Part shown: in pieces, positions 51,565-62,973 of the stretch
Layout of the letters: each line of letters begins with the position of its first letter
How positions within the stretch are numbered: position 1 is the first letter of the stretch
Origin: Sorex araneus
Lineage: Eukaryota; Chordata; Mammalia; Eulipotyphla; Soricidae
Assembly: GCF_027595985.1 (NCBI RefSeq)
Contig: NC_073312.1
Coordinates: 9,869,926 to 9,933,925, forward strand
Reading direction: 5' to 3'
Length of the DNA: 64,000 nucleotides
The notes under the pieces: generated by a model
Database searches by the model: none
Told to the model about the DNA's origin: nothing
What the model saw: the letters and a program-made list of their open reading frames with translations, nothing else
Translations under genes and position numbers: made by a program

Positions 51565-51880
51565 AGAGTGCATCGGCTTTTATTTTTTCAGCAATCTTTG
51601 TACCCAAACCACCGTAGCATTTTTAATAACAAACTGGCAAGGAGTCAGACATCTGTACTTGAAAAAAAACAGCCCAAGCCAAGTATTTCTAAATGTTTTA
51701 TATTTACTTGTAACATTAGAATAACCATGAGGTTGCTTTTTGCATAATCGGAACCAGTCTCATTAGGGTTCCGCAAATCTCGTCCTCCGTGGGCTGGGGG
51801 GTGGTTTTCATTAAGGCAGTGACATTGATCTGACAGGAGTGAATCTCTCCTTGAACATTTGTGGAAGAAAGGGGGGAAAA
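51565..51880. promoter_or_regulatory. Candidate conserved non-coding element
   Basis: Unique block with GGCTTTTATTTTTTCAGC, CATTTTTAATAAC, GTAACATTAGAATAACC, TTTTGCATAATCGG, TCTCATTAGGG and TTCATTAAGG. TAAT density is high and no repeats intrude. Confidence 0.4.
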
Positions 51881-52235
51881 GTTGAGAGGAGTCCAGGCAA
51901 GCTAGAGAAACGGGAACTCTGCGAAGATAACCATCGGTTTGACATTAGGGAGCCACATGGAGACAGCCCTGCTGGGCCGCTCTGGGAAAGTCACTGAACC
52001 TCTCTGAGCTTCCATTACTCATAGGCAAATGGGGATGCATCTACTCCGTGGAGCAGTGGCGAGGTCTAAATGCAACTGCCAAGGGAAAGGAGCTTCGGCC
52101 CAGATTATTTTCTGATCCTCTTCCTCCAAAACTCATATTTCACATGTAGCTTATTTCCCCCATTGATTCATCGTTTTTATTTGTTTATTTTTAGTAGGGT
52201 TGCATTTTTTTTTAATTTGTCCAGTGAAAACATAG
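51881..52235. other. Unique DNA, nothing recognised
   Basis: No feature recognised. Confidence 0.35.
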
Positions 52236-52236
52236 G

Positions 52237-52395
52237 ATGGGCTGGGGAGATCGCAAAGCAGGTAAGGCACTTGCCTTACGACTTTGGTTTGATCCCTGGC
52301 ATCCTCGATGGTCACCTGAGCCCTACCAGGAGTGATCCCTGAACACAGTCTGGAGGAAACCCTGGGCACAGTTGGGTGTGACCCTAAAAGCACAG
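52237..52395 (+). mobile_element. SOR-like SINE, diverged
   Basis: ATGGGCTGGGGAGATCGCAAAGC, TTTGATCCCTGGCATCC and TTGGGTGTGACCCTAAAAGC. Confidence 0.85.
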
Positions 52396-52554
52396 GATAC
52401 CCAGTGAAAGTTGGACTTGAGATAAGCAACAAAAAAATGTTCAATAGAAACCACATCCCCATGTACTACTTAGCACATTCTCAACAAGCTAGTATTTGCT
52501 GTATACCCGATAAACCCAGGATTTATCTAGCAATCCTGGGTGTTTGGGTGGCTG

Positions 52555-52697
52555 GGCGGAGTTCTCAGCAGTATTTAGGGGGCTTTTCTGGGGTCTGTGC
52601 GCAGATGCGTGAGGGACCGTGTGGTGCCAGGAATTGAGCTGGGTTTAACTGCAGGCAATGCCAAAGTTTTAGCCCCAGTACGATCTCTCCAGCCCTG
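52555..52697 (-). mobile_element. SOR-like SINE, diverged
   Basis: Ends TACGATCTCTCCAGCCCTGG (reversed head) with GGTGCCAGGAATTGAGCTGG before it. Confidence 0.7.
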
Positions 52698-53458
52698 GCA
52701 TCCTGTATTTTATCTGAAAACCCTATTTTAAGGGTTTGATGGACCTACCGAGAAGAAAGAGAGTTTTTCTGACAGTCCCGTCTTGGAATTCTAGCCAGGC
52801 ATCTATGTCAGCTATAAACGACCAAGAAGCGACTGCGTCTTTCCCCCTCACTGTGTCCCCAGCGTCCAGCAGAGAATCTAGCAAGCAGTGGTGGCTTTGT
52901 GAGGCCACTGAAGTAGCAGCTAAATCCCCTAAGATTATACCTTTGATCGACCGGAGAAGCAGAGCCGTTTCAAAGACCTTGTCGATCAAGCCATTCCCTT
53001 CCCAAGCAAGGTCAGACAGAGACCCGCTGACCCCACAGCCCCCCCACCTCCCGCCAAGCTGACCCAGATCAGAAAGGAAGGTTTCCTGCAAAGCTGAAGC
53101 TGAGTGGGGTGCCCTGACCCCAAGACCCCCTCCTAGCTGCCTCCAGCACGGCACAGACTGTAAGAACCTCCACTAGTTTCATAGTTCATCTCGTTCATGG
53201 CCGACGAAGATGAAAGTTCTAGGTTGCTCTCCCCGTCCCTTCTGGGAAGCAGGACACACTGGGGTGGGTGTCAGGGGAAGGGTGGGGGGGTGGTCAGGCT
53301 AAGAGGGGCCCCCATGGCAGGGGTGACCCAGGCTGGACATTGTTTTCTCCCAGGCAGCCTGGGTGCAAAAGGCAAGTGTGAGTGTCACGGGAACCCGGAC
53401 GGGGCAGGAGAAGCAGCCAGCTCTTCGTTCCCGCTAGTTCACTCTCCAAGACTTCTGA
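52698..53458. other. Unique DNA, no gene seen
   Basis: No repeat or credible coding frame. Confidence 0.4.
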
Positions 53459-53459
53459 A

Positions 53460-53780
53460 TGTGTTTTGAATTTTCTCTCAATTAAGATAATCATAAAAGG
53501 TTAAGATATTTCAACAGAACTCCACCTGATCCCAGGGCTTGATTTGTATGCTTAATTAGTTCCCGCACATATGGTTCGGAGTGTCTTATGAAAACAGGGT
53601 AATGACTCGAGGTATATTTGGGTATGAGATGGAACGATGTTCAGGGGGACATTCAGACCCATCTCAAAGGCCCCAACCTGCCCTTGATCTGTGCAAAAAG
53701 CTTTTTTGCCTGACATCTGTTTCAAAGAGATATCAAAAACTTTCCAGGGGCCTCATGATAAAACAAAACTCCATACGGAG
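53460..53780. promoter_or_regulatory. Candidate conserved non-coding element
   Basis: Unique, AT-rich: CTCAATTAAGATAATC, GTATGCTTAATTAGTTCC, GGTAATGACTCG (bZIP-like), GATCTGTGCAAAAAGC and GAGATATCAAAAAC. Compact clusters of TAATTA-type sites suit a homeodomain target. Confidence 0.45.
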
Positions 53781-54550
53781 ATAGATATCAGGCGCTCAAA
53801 TACTTCGGATTCAGCATGGCCTAAGGAATGTGTGGTCTCTGAGTGGAACGGTGGTGGGCGGGAGTAGGGGTGCGGGGGGTGGGGGGTGGAGGGGCTCAGG
53901 CGAACTTGTCGGTGAGGGTTTGGGAGCCCAGAGAGAGTGTGGGGCCTTGGCACAAGATGAAGACGGAGCAGCTGGGTCACAAATGTCCCCGGGCCCTTTG
54001 TTCTTTGTGGGTTTTGGGTCCCTGATAATAAATCAGGTGCTCCTGTGTGCGGCATATTTGGGTCACCCCAAGTCTCCCCCCACCACCACCACCACCTTCT
54101 GCCCTGCACCCCTCATAGGGAGACATTTCTGGAGCCTGGCCCAGGGAGACTGAGGCATTGCTCTGGCTCTCCTGCCCCTCACCTGCACCCCGAGTGAAGG
54201 GGAAGGAGAGATAGCTACTCTTCACACACAGTGCTCCCCCTTCCACACACCCAGTGCCCCAGAGCTGGGTCCTTTTCTACTTGAGCCTTTGGACCGAGCT
54301 TGGGCAGTAGCTGTCCCCATTAGACACCATCTTCCAGGAGGCGATCAGCCCACAGGTTTGGCTTCAGTGAACCATCACACCCCCCTCATTCATGCATTCA
54401 TTCATTCATTCACCCATCTATCGCCCGCCGTTTTCATCAACATCTATCAAACATCTCTGTGTGGGGCTTTGAGGGTGGGTCTGTGACGGGGAGTGCACCT
54501 GTAGGAGTGGCCTCTGGGAGACGCATGTCCCCAACAGAAGGCATGGCCAG
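53781..54550. other. Unique DNA, no gene seen
   Basis: GC-rich with short G-runs near 53870 and a (CATT)n run at 54385-54412. Confidence 0.4.
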
Positions 54551-54554
54551 GATG

Positions 54555-54749
54555 ATGTGATATTTTTTTTTTTTTTTGCTTTTTGGGTCACACCCAGCAA
54601 TGCTTAGGGGTTACTCCTGGCTTTGCACTCAGGAATTACTCCTGGCAGTGCTTGGGGGACCATATGGGATGCCGGGGATTGAACCCGGGTTGGCCGCGTG
54701 CAAGGAAAACGCCCTCCCCGCTGTGCTATCGCTCTGGCCCCGATGTGAT
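54555..54749 (-). mobile_element. Young SOR-like SINE with 8-bp TSD
   Basis: GATGTGAT at 54555-54562 and 54742-54749 bracket a full-length copy with T-run tail and GAACCCGGGTTGGCCGCGTG head. Confidence 0.93.
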
Positions 54750-54796
54750 TTTTTTTTTCTCTCTCCCTCTTTTTTCTTTTTTTGTCTTTGTTTTGA

Positions 54797-54936
54797 GGTT
54801 TGGGGCCACAGCTGCCATGCTCAGCTTGCTCCTGGCTCTGTACTCAGGGATTGCTCCTGGCCCCAGGGCCACATATGGTGCTAGGGTCGGTCCTACGTAA
54901 GGCAAATGCCTCCCCCCCATACTGTCCCTCTGGTCG
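54797..54936 (-). mobile_element. SOR-like SINE, older copy
   Basis: GGGCCACAGCTGCCATGCTC, CTCCTGGCTCTGTACTC and CATACTGTCCCTCTGG in reversed SINE order, directly beside the young copy. Confidence 0.8.
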
Positions 54937-55729
54937 AGGAAGGCGTGTTTGAGAGAGGCAGAGACACTCAATACCAGAGCCCTGAGGGGAGAGGTCATGT
55001 CAGCCCACTAACGAGGGGCAGTGAGGACCCCGGGGGGTTGGGCTCGGAAAGGTGGGACCCCCACTTGGACGGGGGTAGCTGGGTGACATGCACTCCCGGC
55101 GGAGAGGACAGCGTGAAAGGGAAGTGCTGGCTGGCTTCTAGGCGCCCATGTCGCAGCAACCAACGCAGCCTTCACACCCTTGCTTCCATTCTCACAGAGA
55201 ACACCCCAGCACACAGAGGTGACATGCCTTTGGCCTCAAGAATCCCCAAGCTTCTCACAGCTCTCGGACACTGACACCTGGATTCCGACTCAAGCTTCAG
55301 CTTCCCAGATCCACATGAGGCTGGTAAGTTCGGGAACGATCAGATGGCTGAGGGTCTTAGCCTAAATCTGGAGGAGGCTGCTTTTCCTCCATAGTCTGGG
55401 GGGGGCTTGAGCAGGGCTGGACGATGGGTGGGTGGGTGCAGCTCTGAGCAGGACAAGCCAGAGCAGGAAGAGGCTGAAAGCAGGAGGAGGAAGCGTAAGC
55501 CGTGCCCAGGCCTCAGCCGTCAGAGACCAACAGAGCCAGAGGAGAAAGGAGCACGGAAATGCAAGAAAGGGGAGCCGGCGGCCAGCCTAGCGTGTCCTAA
55601 GAAGGGGCTCCAGGAACACCACCACCGAGCGCCTGCGCCAAATCCTCCAGAAGGAGTCACTCGGCAGCAGTGGCAACTACGGGTCACAGCGACTTCGCGG
55701 CTGTTTGCTCTTATCACCTTCATTCTTTT
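54937..55729. other. Unique DNA, no gene seen
   Basis: GC-rich, no coding or repeat signal recognised. Confidence 0.4.
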
Positions 55730-55842
55730 GTTGTTTGGGTCAAACCGATGATGCTCAGGGATTACTCCTAGCTCTGTACTCAGGAATTACTCCTGGCAGT
55801 GCTCAGGACCATATGGGATGCTGGGAATCAAACCTGGGTCAC
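55730..55842 (-). mobile_element. SOR-like SINE lacking its head
   Basis: TTGGGTCAAACCGATGATGCTC to GAATCAAACCTGGGTCA; the tRNA-like head beyond this is missing. Confidence 0.88.
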
Positions 55843-57114
55843 TGAGTGTTCTTAAATGGCTACAGAATAGTCCAAATCAAGACTGTATGGAAATTTATCA
55901 AACCAAGCTACTGTTGTTCATTTCACTCTTTCCCAGTGAGCCTCTTATTACACAAAGAAGGAAGGACATTTTCCTACATGCCATCCTGCATACGTGCCCT
56001 CTTTCCCCTGTCTCACTGTCCCCAGGCCCATCCATACTCAGGCCTGGCTCTTCCAAGGCGTCTACTCCGTAAAAGGACTCTCTTACCTGCATCCCATTCT
56101 TTGGCTTCAGCCCACGGATCTGTCCTTCGAATGCCATTTGTCTTGTTTTGCAGATGCATTTCTTGCCCTATTGCTTTACTATCTCCTACAGTGGCTTCTA
56201 GCCACAGCCCTATATCTGGGCAGCCCAGGCCCCCGCCAGAGTCCCCTTGTCGCCAAGTCCTGCTGATGTCACCCATGATCACTACAGAGGAATGTGAAGT
56301 GCCGGTCAGCCCACAGGGCCTTGATGGGAGGCGCAGCCTCTTCCCCCAGACTCTGACAAATTGCAAAAATGCTCAGGATTCCACAGAAACATCTTGAATC
56401 CCTGCAGGCTGGGAATGCCCCGATGGGACGTGCTCACTTTCCAGGGGTTCAGGTGACAAGGAACTGGAACACATTTATTTCTCCCCCTCCCGCTGCTGCA
56501 TACTTGGCTCTGAAAGACCCAGAGACCAGCCTGGGGTTGGGGGATGGGAGTGGGGGGGTGAGTAGGAAGGTAACAACTCCCAGGAGTATTGTCTTGGAGC
56601 CTGGGCCCCCCATGTGGAGTTCAGATGCATCTCTGTGAGACTCAGCCCACCTGGTCTGGGTAGTGTGATGTGTGCCACCATGGGGGCCCCCAGTTTGGGG
56701 AGTGTTTCTGGGGGGGGGGAAACCTTCTGAGGCAGCACAATCTGGCCACCTCTGACTGACTGATGGGCACAGGACACCAGACCGTAGGGAAAGTTGGTGA
56801 CTTCCATGAGACCCAGCACGTTTCCACATGCGCCTCATCGCCCTTAGACTCTTCACAGTCTCCCCTGCCGAGTCGTGCCCCACCAGAGCAGCTGCCACGG
56901 GGGCTGAGAAGGCGCCGGCGTCAAGTCTAAGGCTGACCAGAGTGATGGGGATGGAGAGGCCTCGAGACTCAGCCTGGCTCCAGCCAACAGGTGCAGACAG
57001 ACGATGAGAGGAAGAGGCTGCCGGAAGGGAGGAGCGGAGTCACCCAGATAGCCAGACAGCTTGTGTACTGCCCTGGGTCATCCAGACCCCCAAAGGGGTG
57101 GCCATTATGTCTTG
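55843..57114. other. Unique DNA, no gene seen
   Basis: Open frames here show no family. No repeat recognised. Confidence 0.4.
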
Positions 57115-57597
57115 GACATGGTGGATTTTTTTTAATGACCTAATTTCAATGTTTTAATTTATTTTTTACTTTAATGAATCACTGTGAGTTACAGTTACAG
57201 ATTTACAAACTTTCATGATTGTGTTCCAGTCAAACAATATTCAAGTACCCATCCCTCCACCAGTGCCCATTCTCCACCCATAATGTTCCCAGCATCCCTC
57301 CCCTTAACCCCACTCCTTCCCACCCCCTGCCTCTGTGGCAGGCACATTCCCTCTTACTCTCTCTGTCCTTTTGGGTGTTATGGTTTGCAATACAGATATC
57401 AAGCGGCCATCATGTTTGGTCCATAGTCTTGTTTTTCAGCACGCATCTCCCATTCTGAGAGATCCCTCCAACCATCATTTACTTAGAACTCCTCTCTCCT
57501 TTTCTCTCAGCTACCTTTTCTCTCAGCACATGAGATTAGCTTCCAAACTGTGGGGCAATCCTCCTGACCCTTATTTCTACTGTGACATGGTGGATTT
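57115..57597 (-). mobile_element. L1-like 3' end with 14-bp TSD
   Basis: GACATGGTGGATTT at 57115-57128 and 57584-57597 bracket a 455-bp single-unit copy, tail to the left. It is the longest single monomer with both insertion edges visible, so it defines the 5' extent of the unit in this window. Confidence 0.88.
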
Positions 57598-57664
57598 GAT
57601 TCCCCTGAATTTTTTTTAAGTGTGTAGTCTAATAAAAATAGCATTTTACAACTTTTTTATTGTT

Positions 57665-57832
57665 CAGGGTGGGGAAGCAGCTACATCTGGCAATGCTCAG
57701 GGCTTACTTCTGACTCTGCACTCAGGGATCAGTCCTGGCACACTTGGGGGCCCACATGGGGTGCCAGGGATCGAACCTGGGTTGGCTGCATGCAAGGCCA
57801 ATGCCCTACTTCTGTACTATCTCTCCAGCCAC
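57665..57832 (-). mobile_element. SOR-like SINE
   Basis: CATCTGGCAATGCTCAGGGC, GGGATCGAACCTGGGTTGGC and CTATCTCTCCAGCC. Confidence 0.88.
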
Positions 57833-58178
57833 AGTTGACAACATTTTGTCAGGCCGAAATAATGTTCTGATGGAAGAAGCCCCTTTCTCACCTGCATGGG
57901 GCACTGTGTGCCCGCTCACCACCTGGAGAGAACTGCCTATCTTGGGGAATCTGCTTCCCAAGCAGAAAGGGATGGAAGAGTGGTGGTCTCATTCTAGCCC
58001 CAAACCCCGACTGCCCTAATGAACCAAGATCTGGGAAAGTGGCAGCAGAAACAGCTTCCCACAAATCCACAAAGTGGAGACACACAGTCTTCTCTCTGTA
58101 TCCTTTGGTTCTTTCCTGACACTTTTCCCACGTCTGCAGATTCTGCAAAGTCCTAATATCTTCCCCGAGGGTCTCCTG
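57833..58178. other. Unique DNA, nothing recognised
   Basis: No feature recognised. Confidence 0.35.
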
Positions 58179-58179
58179 T

Positions 58180-58337
58180 CGGACTGGAGAGATAGTACAG
58201 AGCTTCAGGCTCTTGCCTTGCAAGCAGCCTACCCCAGTTCAGTTCCACGGCACTGCATGTGGTCCCCTAAGCATTGTCAGAAGTGACCCCTGAGCACAGA
58301 CCCAGGAGCACTGCTGGGCGTGACCCCCAAAATAATC
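58180..58337 (+). mobile_element. SOR-like SINE, diverged
   Basis: CGGACTGGAGAGATAGTACAG, CATGTGGTCCCCTAAGC and TGGGCGTGACCCCCAAA. Confidence 0.85.
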
Positions 58338-58409
58338 TAAAGTTTACTTCATATTAAGTAGTTTTGTAGAATCTAGCTTCTATTGCTTGCAAAGAAAAGT
58401 TTCATTTTT

Positions 58410-58545
58410 ATTTTTTTGGTTTTGGACTACAGAGTCTGCTCCCAACTCAGTGCTTGTGGCTGCTCCCAGGTGGTGCTCAGGGGTCACGTGGCACCAGGGA
58501 CTGAACCCCTGAACTTTGCAAATATGGCCTCCATCCCTTTAAGCC
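58410..58545 (-). mobile_element. SOR-like SINE, partial
   Basis: TTTTGGACTACAGAGTCTGC and GTGGTGCTCAGGGGTCACG with a degenerate head. Confidence 0.6.
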
Positions 58546-58820
58546 AATTTTCCTGCCCTCAGCTAACTGAGTGTTAATCCAATCATTTGGATTAAGTTTA
58601 ACTGTACAGGGGAAATAACAGTAATAATAACAGTGGCTTAAACAAGATTGTTCTAAAGAAATGAAAGTGGAAGTACATGTATCACTTGTATCACTTGTCT
58701 TCCCATTGGTCTTCGATTTGCTCGGGCGGGTGCCAGTAACGTCTCCATTTGTCCCTGTCCCGTGCTAGAGTAGTCCAATGATATCTGCTCGCTCCAGGAA
58801 CAGGAAGAGCCTCAAACCAT

Positions 58821-59033
58821 TCATTCACAGTTTTGTTTTGTTTTGTTTTTTGCTGTTTGGGTCACACCCGGCGATGCACAGGGATCACTCCTGGCTCATG
58901 CACTCAGGAATTACTCCTGGTGGTGCTCAGGGGACCATATGGGATGCTGGGATTCGAACCCAGGTCAGCTGCGTGCAAGGCAAACGCCCTACCCGCTGTG
59001 CTATATCACTCCAGCCCCTCATTCACAGTTTTG
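58821..59033 (-). mobile_element. Young SOR-like SINE with 15-bp TSD
   Basis: TCATTCACAGTTTTG at 58821-58835 and 59019-59033 bracket a near-consensus copy (TTTTG tail, GGGTCACACCCGGCGATGC, CTATATCACTCCAGCCCC). Confidence 0.95.
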
Positions 59034-60118
59034 ACGAAGAAGTCTGACCATCTCGTTGGTGGGTGGCTACGCGGTCTTCTGACATTCCGTGGAATCCGGA
59101 AGTACATGTACATTACAGAACTAATTTGTTCTATATACATGAAGAGTCTCACACCTCCCTTTTCTTTGTTATCCCAGGCCGAGGTGGCTGCTGGAGCTCC
59201 GGGAATCTTGACACAATCCAGACCGCAGAGCAAGGGGTAGAGGAAGGTCATGTTCTTTCCCTTTAAGGGCACTTCGAGTTACTCTTCCCCTTGAGTCTCA
59301 TTGACCAGCACTCAGCCACCTTGTCACAGTGAGCTGCAAGGGAGTCTGGGAACTGGAGGCAATCCACTCACGACGGATTCTGTCAAAGGACAGAAATCAG
59401 GATATGGACATGGAAGTAAATGGCAAGTCTTAGATGTAACACTCTGTGGCATATAATCCAGAAAACACAAATTAAATCAGAAAAGATCTTTATTTTTCTA
59501 TCAAAATGGAAATCCCTGTAATGATGCCGATGGTGTCCTGCACTGATGCCCAAGTGTCAGTTTCCTGAACTTCGGAGAACTCGACGATGTGCATTCAAAA
59601 TCAGCTGTGCTTTCCCCGGCTTCCTTACAACCTCACTCCCAGTCCTTACTTCCACTCCTTGAAGCCCCACTAAGGAAATTGCCCTCCTTGTGCTCATAGG
59701 TGCAAAAACATGCATTGTGGTGATTAAAAGTTGGAAACAGCACAACAGCCAAAAATCAAGCCAGAGACAGAGAAGTGGGGGAAGTGAACGCATGACTTGG
59801 CAGGCGGGTGACGGTGCCCTGTACACTGACGCAATACTTTCCAGCATCGTCTATAAATCACAGTTGAAAGGACAGAACCCAGGTACGCTTAGCCTCCCAC
59901 ACGAGTAAACACAACAGGGATGGTGTTTCCTGTGGCGCCTCATGTGTTCGGGGAGACACTTCAAACAGCGCAGTGGGGGTGGCTAAGAAGAGAAGAGAAG
60001 CGGAATTCAAAGTCACACAGATGAATGTCCTCTAGGCTCTTTCCTTTCTTGGGGAGGCGGCTGGGGGAGCGCATGACTCTGGGACTGAGCTGCTTCGCAT
60101 TCAAACCCTGCTCTGCTG
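59034..60118. other. Unique DNA, no gene seen
   Basis: A trace of L1 3'UTR may lie near 59695-59760 (GATTAAAAGTTGGAAACAGC), at low confidence. Nothing else recognised. Confidence 0.35.
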
Positions 60119-60119
60119 T

Positions 60120-60252
60120 TCTCCTCCGGGCTTACGCCTGGCTCTGCACTCAGGAGTCACTCCTGGCGGGGCTCAGGGGATGCTGGGGATTGAACCTGGG
60201 TTGGCTGCATGCAAGGCAAATGCCCTTTCCAGTGTACTATCGCTCCGACCCC
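60120..60252 (-). mobile_element. SOR-like SINE, partial
   Basis: GGCTCTGCACTCAGGAGTCAC, GGGGATTGAACCTGGGTTGGC and CTATCGCTCCGACCCC. Confidence 0.85.
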
Positions 60253-60502
60253 CCCCCACACACACTGTTCTCCGGACAGCCTGCCTATGGGCCCATGACC
60301 TGAGTGCTGGGTTTTAGAGTTGAGCAAACCCACATAAGGCACTTGTACCACACCTATGTCGGAGGGACCCCTGAGGGTCACTTACTGGAAACAATCTCTT
60401 CCTCCTGCTCCAAGTCCTCAAAGCCCAAGTGGTTGCTGAGAGCGATGCATGAGGAAGGTTGCTGATGGCTGGACTGTCTCGCTGAGGCCTAAGATGGTGG
60501 AC

Positions 60503-60708
60503 AAGAATATAAGGAAAGAGGGGCTGGAGTGATAGCACAGCGGGTAGGGTGTTTGCCTTGCACGCGGCTGAACTGAGTTCGATTCCCAGCATCCCATATG
60601 GTCCCCTGAGCATCGCCAGGGGTGATTCCTGAGTGCAGAGCCAGGAGTAACCCCTGTGCACCGCCAGGTGTGACCCAAAAAGAGAAAAAAAGAATATAAG
60701 GAAAGAGG
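60503..60708 (+). mobile_element. Young SOR-like SINE with 19-bp TSD
   Basis: The best reference copy in the window. AAGAATATAAGGAAAGAGG at 60503-60521 and 60690-60708 is an exact 19-bp duplication. Box A (TAGCACAGCGGG) is at 60533-60544 and box B (GTTCGATTCC) at about 60577-60586. Confidence 0.97.
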
Positions 60709-60757
60709 CTACATTTCACTGTTTTCAGAGTTTTCTCCAACTCCGGTGTTTTGTTTC

Positions 60758-60930
60758 ATTTGGCCCATACACACCCAGTGATGCTCAGAGCTTATTCCCA
60801 GCTCTGTGCTCAGATGTGCTCTCACTCACCAGGTGGGGGGGGGGGCTATATGTGGTGCCTAGGATTGATTGAACCCGGGTTGGCAGAATGTACAGTAAGC
60901 ACCTTAACCCCTGTACTGCCTCTCAGGCCT
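60758..60930 (-). mobile_element. SOR-like SINE, diverged
   Basis: CACCCAGTGATGCTCAGAGC, a G-run insertion at 60835-60844, GAACCCGGGTTGGC and TACTGCCTCTCAGGCC. Confidence 0.8.
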
Positions 60931-60994
60931 CCAACTCAATGGTTTTTATTTTATTGTTATGTTTCAATAATAAATCAACCTGTAGTTTTTTTGG

Positions 60995-61105
60995 GGGGCA
61001 GCAGTCCTCAGGGGACCAAATGCAATCCCAGGGTTCGATTCATGATCACGGATGCAGCTGCATGCGAGGCAAGTGCCTTAACCCCTGGACTGTCTCTCCG
61101 GCCCC
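60995..61105 (-). mobile_element. SOR-like SINE, partial
   Basis: CTCAGGGGACCAAATGCAATCC and ACTGTCTCTCCGGCCCC. Confidence 0.75.
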
Positions 61106-61588
61106 CTCTCAGTGTTCTTGAAACCTTGGGCCAAAGTCAGTGCGTGAGTCTTGAAGAACAAGCAGCGTTTTTAAAATGCAGACTAGAAACGGTCCAAGTG
61201 TGAGCCAGAACAAAGAATGCTTCTTGGGTGTGAAGTGGAGAGGAAAAGTGGTGGATTTCTTACCGAGGGTCACCGTCCAGGTGACCTGTGGGCACTCTGG
61301 CCAGGTGTCACCTGGACTCATGGGCTGAGTTTGCTGTGCCCACTAAGGCCCATCCTGGCCCAGTGGCACAGACAGGTCTACCTGTGCCGGGGACAAAAAT
61401 GATGGGTGCCCACCTAACCACGCTCCCCACCCTCCCTGCCAAGGTGGTGCCCTGCATCCTTGGTGCCAGCACAGGTGGGAGCCAAGGGCTTGGCCCAGTA
61501 CAGAGGGCACAGAAACGTGCCACCGACAGGGTGCGAGGCAGGAGGTGGCTCTGAGTGAGAGACAGACAGTCCCTGTGCAGAAGGCATC
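61106..61588. other. Unique DNA, no gene seen
   Basis: No feature recognised. Confidence 0.35.
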
Positions 61589-61887
61589 AAGATCAAGGGG
61601 TGGCAGCCCAGGGATGGCTCAGTACACGAATGGCTGCCCTAACCATAATGCCCATAAGTAGAGAGAGAGTAAGAGGGAAACTGTCTGCCATAGGGGCAGG
61701 GGGTGGCTTTGGGTTGGGGGGGCGGGGAATGGGGACATTGGTGGTGGAAAATGTGCACTGTTGGAGGAATGGGTTTCCGATCATTGTTCGACTGAAACTC
61801 AAACATGAAAGCTTTGTAAGTGTTGCTCACGGTGATTTGATTTTAAAAAAAAATTAGAAGAAAACAAAAAGATCTAGGGGTGGTAGC
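61589..61887 (+). mobile_element. L1-like 3' end with imperfect 19-bp TSD
   Basis: AAGATCAAGGGGTGGCAGC (61589) and AAGATCTAGGGGTGGTAGC (61869) flank a 261-bp single-unit copy ending GTTGCTCACGGTGATTTGA and an A-tail. Two TSD mismatches suggest moderate age. Confidence 0.82.
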
Positions 61888-62324
61888 TGCCAGAGATGGA
61901 GGGAGATTCTGTTCCTGGCTCCTGGCAGGGGCCAGGCGCACGGGCACTCCTGGACCCGTCTGCACTCATCTGTCTTCACCAGGCACCCCCCCCCCCATTT
62001 CCACGTCCCACCCGGTTTTGGCGAGGCATGACAAGCGCTAGCCAGGGCTCTAGAATGCAGGACCCTTGCACGCAGGGGACATAGGTCCATTTGAGAGCCC
62101 TGCAGCCTCTCAGGACCTGCCATTGCCTGAGCTGGCCGGCAGAAAGGTTTGAGTCATTGTGAACTCGGGGGCTTTAGTTTCAGGAATTATTGCGGGCATA
62201 CCCACCAACTCGTTTGTGCAGGGAGGGAGGGGCTCCCAAGCAGTGCTCGAGAGACCCAGGGACCTCCTGGCAAGTCTTGCTCAAACTGGACCTTGGGTTC
62301 AAAACAAAAACCCAAGGGTGCAAG
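61888..62324. other. Unique DNA, nothing recognised
   Basis: No feature recognised. Confidence 0.35.
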
Positions 62325-62430
62325 CAGCTGGGGCCCAGTAGAAACACACCCAGAAATTCTCAGGGGACCCTGCAAGGCCCAGGGAATAGAACCTGGGTCA
62401 GGTGTGTGCACCCTCGCTGCTCTCCCGCCC
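62325..62430 (-). mobile_element. Degenerate SOR-like SINE
   Basis: CTCAGGGGACCCTGCAAGGCC and GAATAGAACCTGGGTCAGG. Confidence 0.5.
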
Positions 62431-62674
62431 CCCACCCTGTCTCCCCTCACCTCATTTTATACTTGAAAACACTAGAGAGGTTTCCACACTTACTCGGCCT
62501 ACTGTCCCCTTTTTAGAAAAAAAAAAAAGAGTCCGTGTCCCCTGAAAATCTCTCTTCTTTAAGGGAGTGAACAGATAGCACAGCCAGTTGCACCCCAGAC
62601 TATGACTGTTCCCCACTGTTCCAGCAGCCCCTTGGGGGGCAGTATCCCCCATTTTGGTAAAATCCGTGCTCGAG

Positions 62675-62875
62675 AAACTCACTTGTATTTTTTTTTTGGC
62701 TCTTTGGGTCATACCCGGTGATGCACAGGGATTACTCCTGGCTCTGCACTCAGGAATTACTCCTGGTGGTGCTCAGGGGACCATATGGGATGCTGGGAAT
62801 CGAACCTGGGTCAGCCGCGTACAAGGCAAATGCCCTACCCGCTGTGCTGTCGCTCCAACCCCAAAACTCACTTGT
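62675..62875 (-). mobile_element. Young SOR-like SINE with 12-bp TSD
   Basis: AAACTCACTTGT at 62675-62686 and 62864-62875 bracket a full-length copy. Confidence 0.95.
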
Positions 62876-62889
62876 CTTTAAGGTATCAG

Positions 62890-62973
62890 TGCCTACATGG
62901 GATGCTGGGGATTGAATCCAGGTCGGCTGCGTGCAAGGCAAATGCCCTCCACGCTGTATTAGTGCTCAGGCCC
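62890..62973 (-). mobile_element. SOR-like SINE, head half only
   Basis: CATGGGATGCTGGGGATTG, AGGTCGGCTGCGTGCAAGGC and GTATTAGTGCTCAGGCCC. The tail half is missing. Confidence 0.85.

Noticed and set aside
60533-60586. Intact tRNA-like box A and box B, here and in other SINE copies
   Set aside because: They belong to SINE heads and do not fold into a complete tRNA gene with flanking terminator; not annotated as tRNA.
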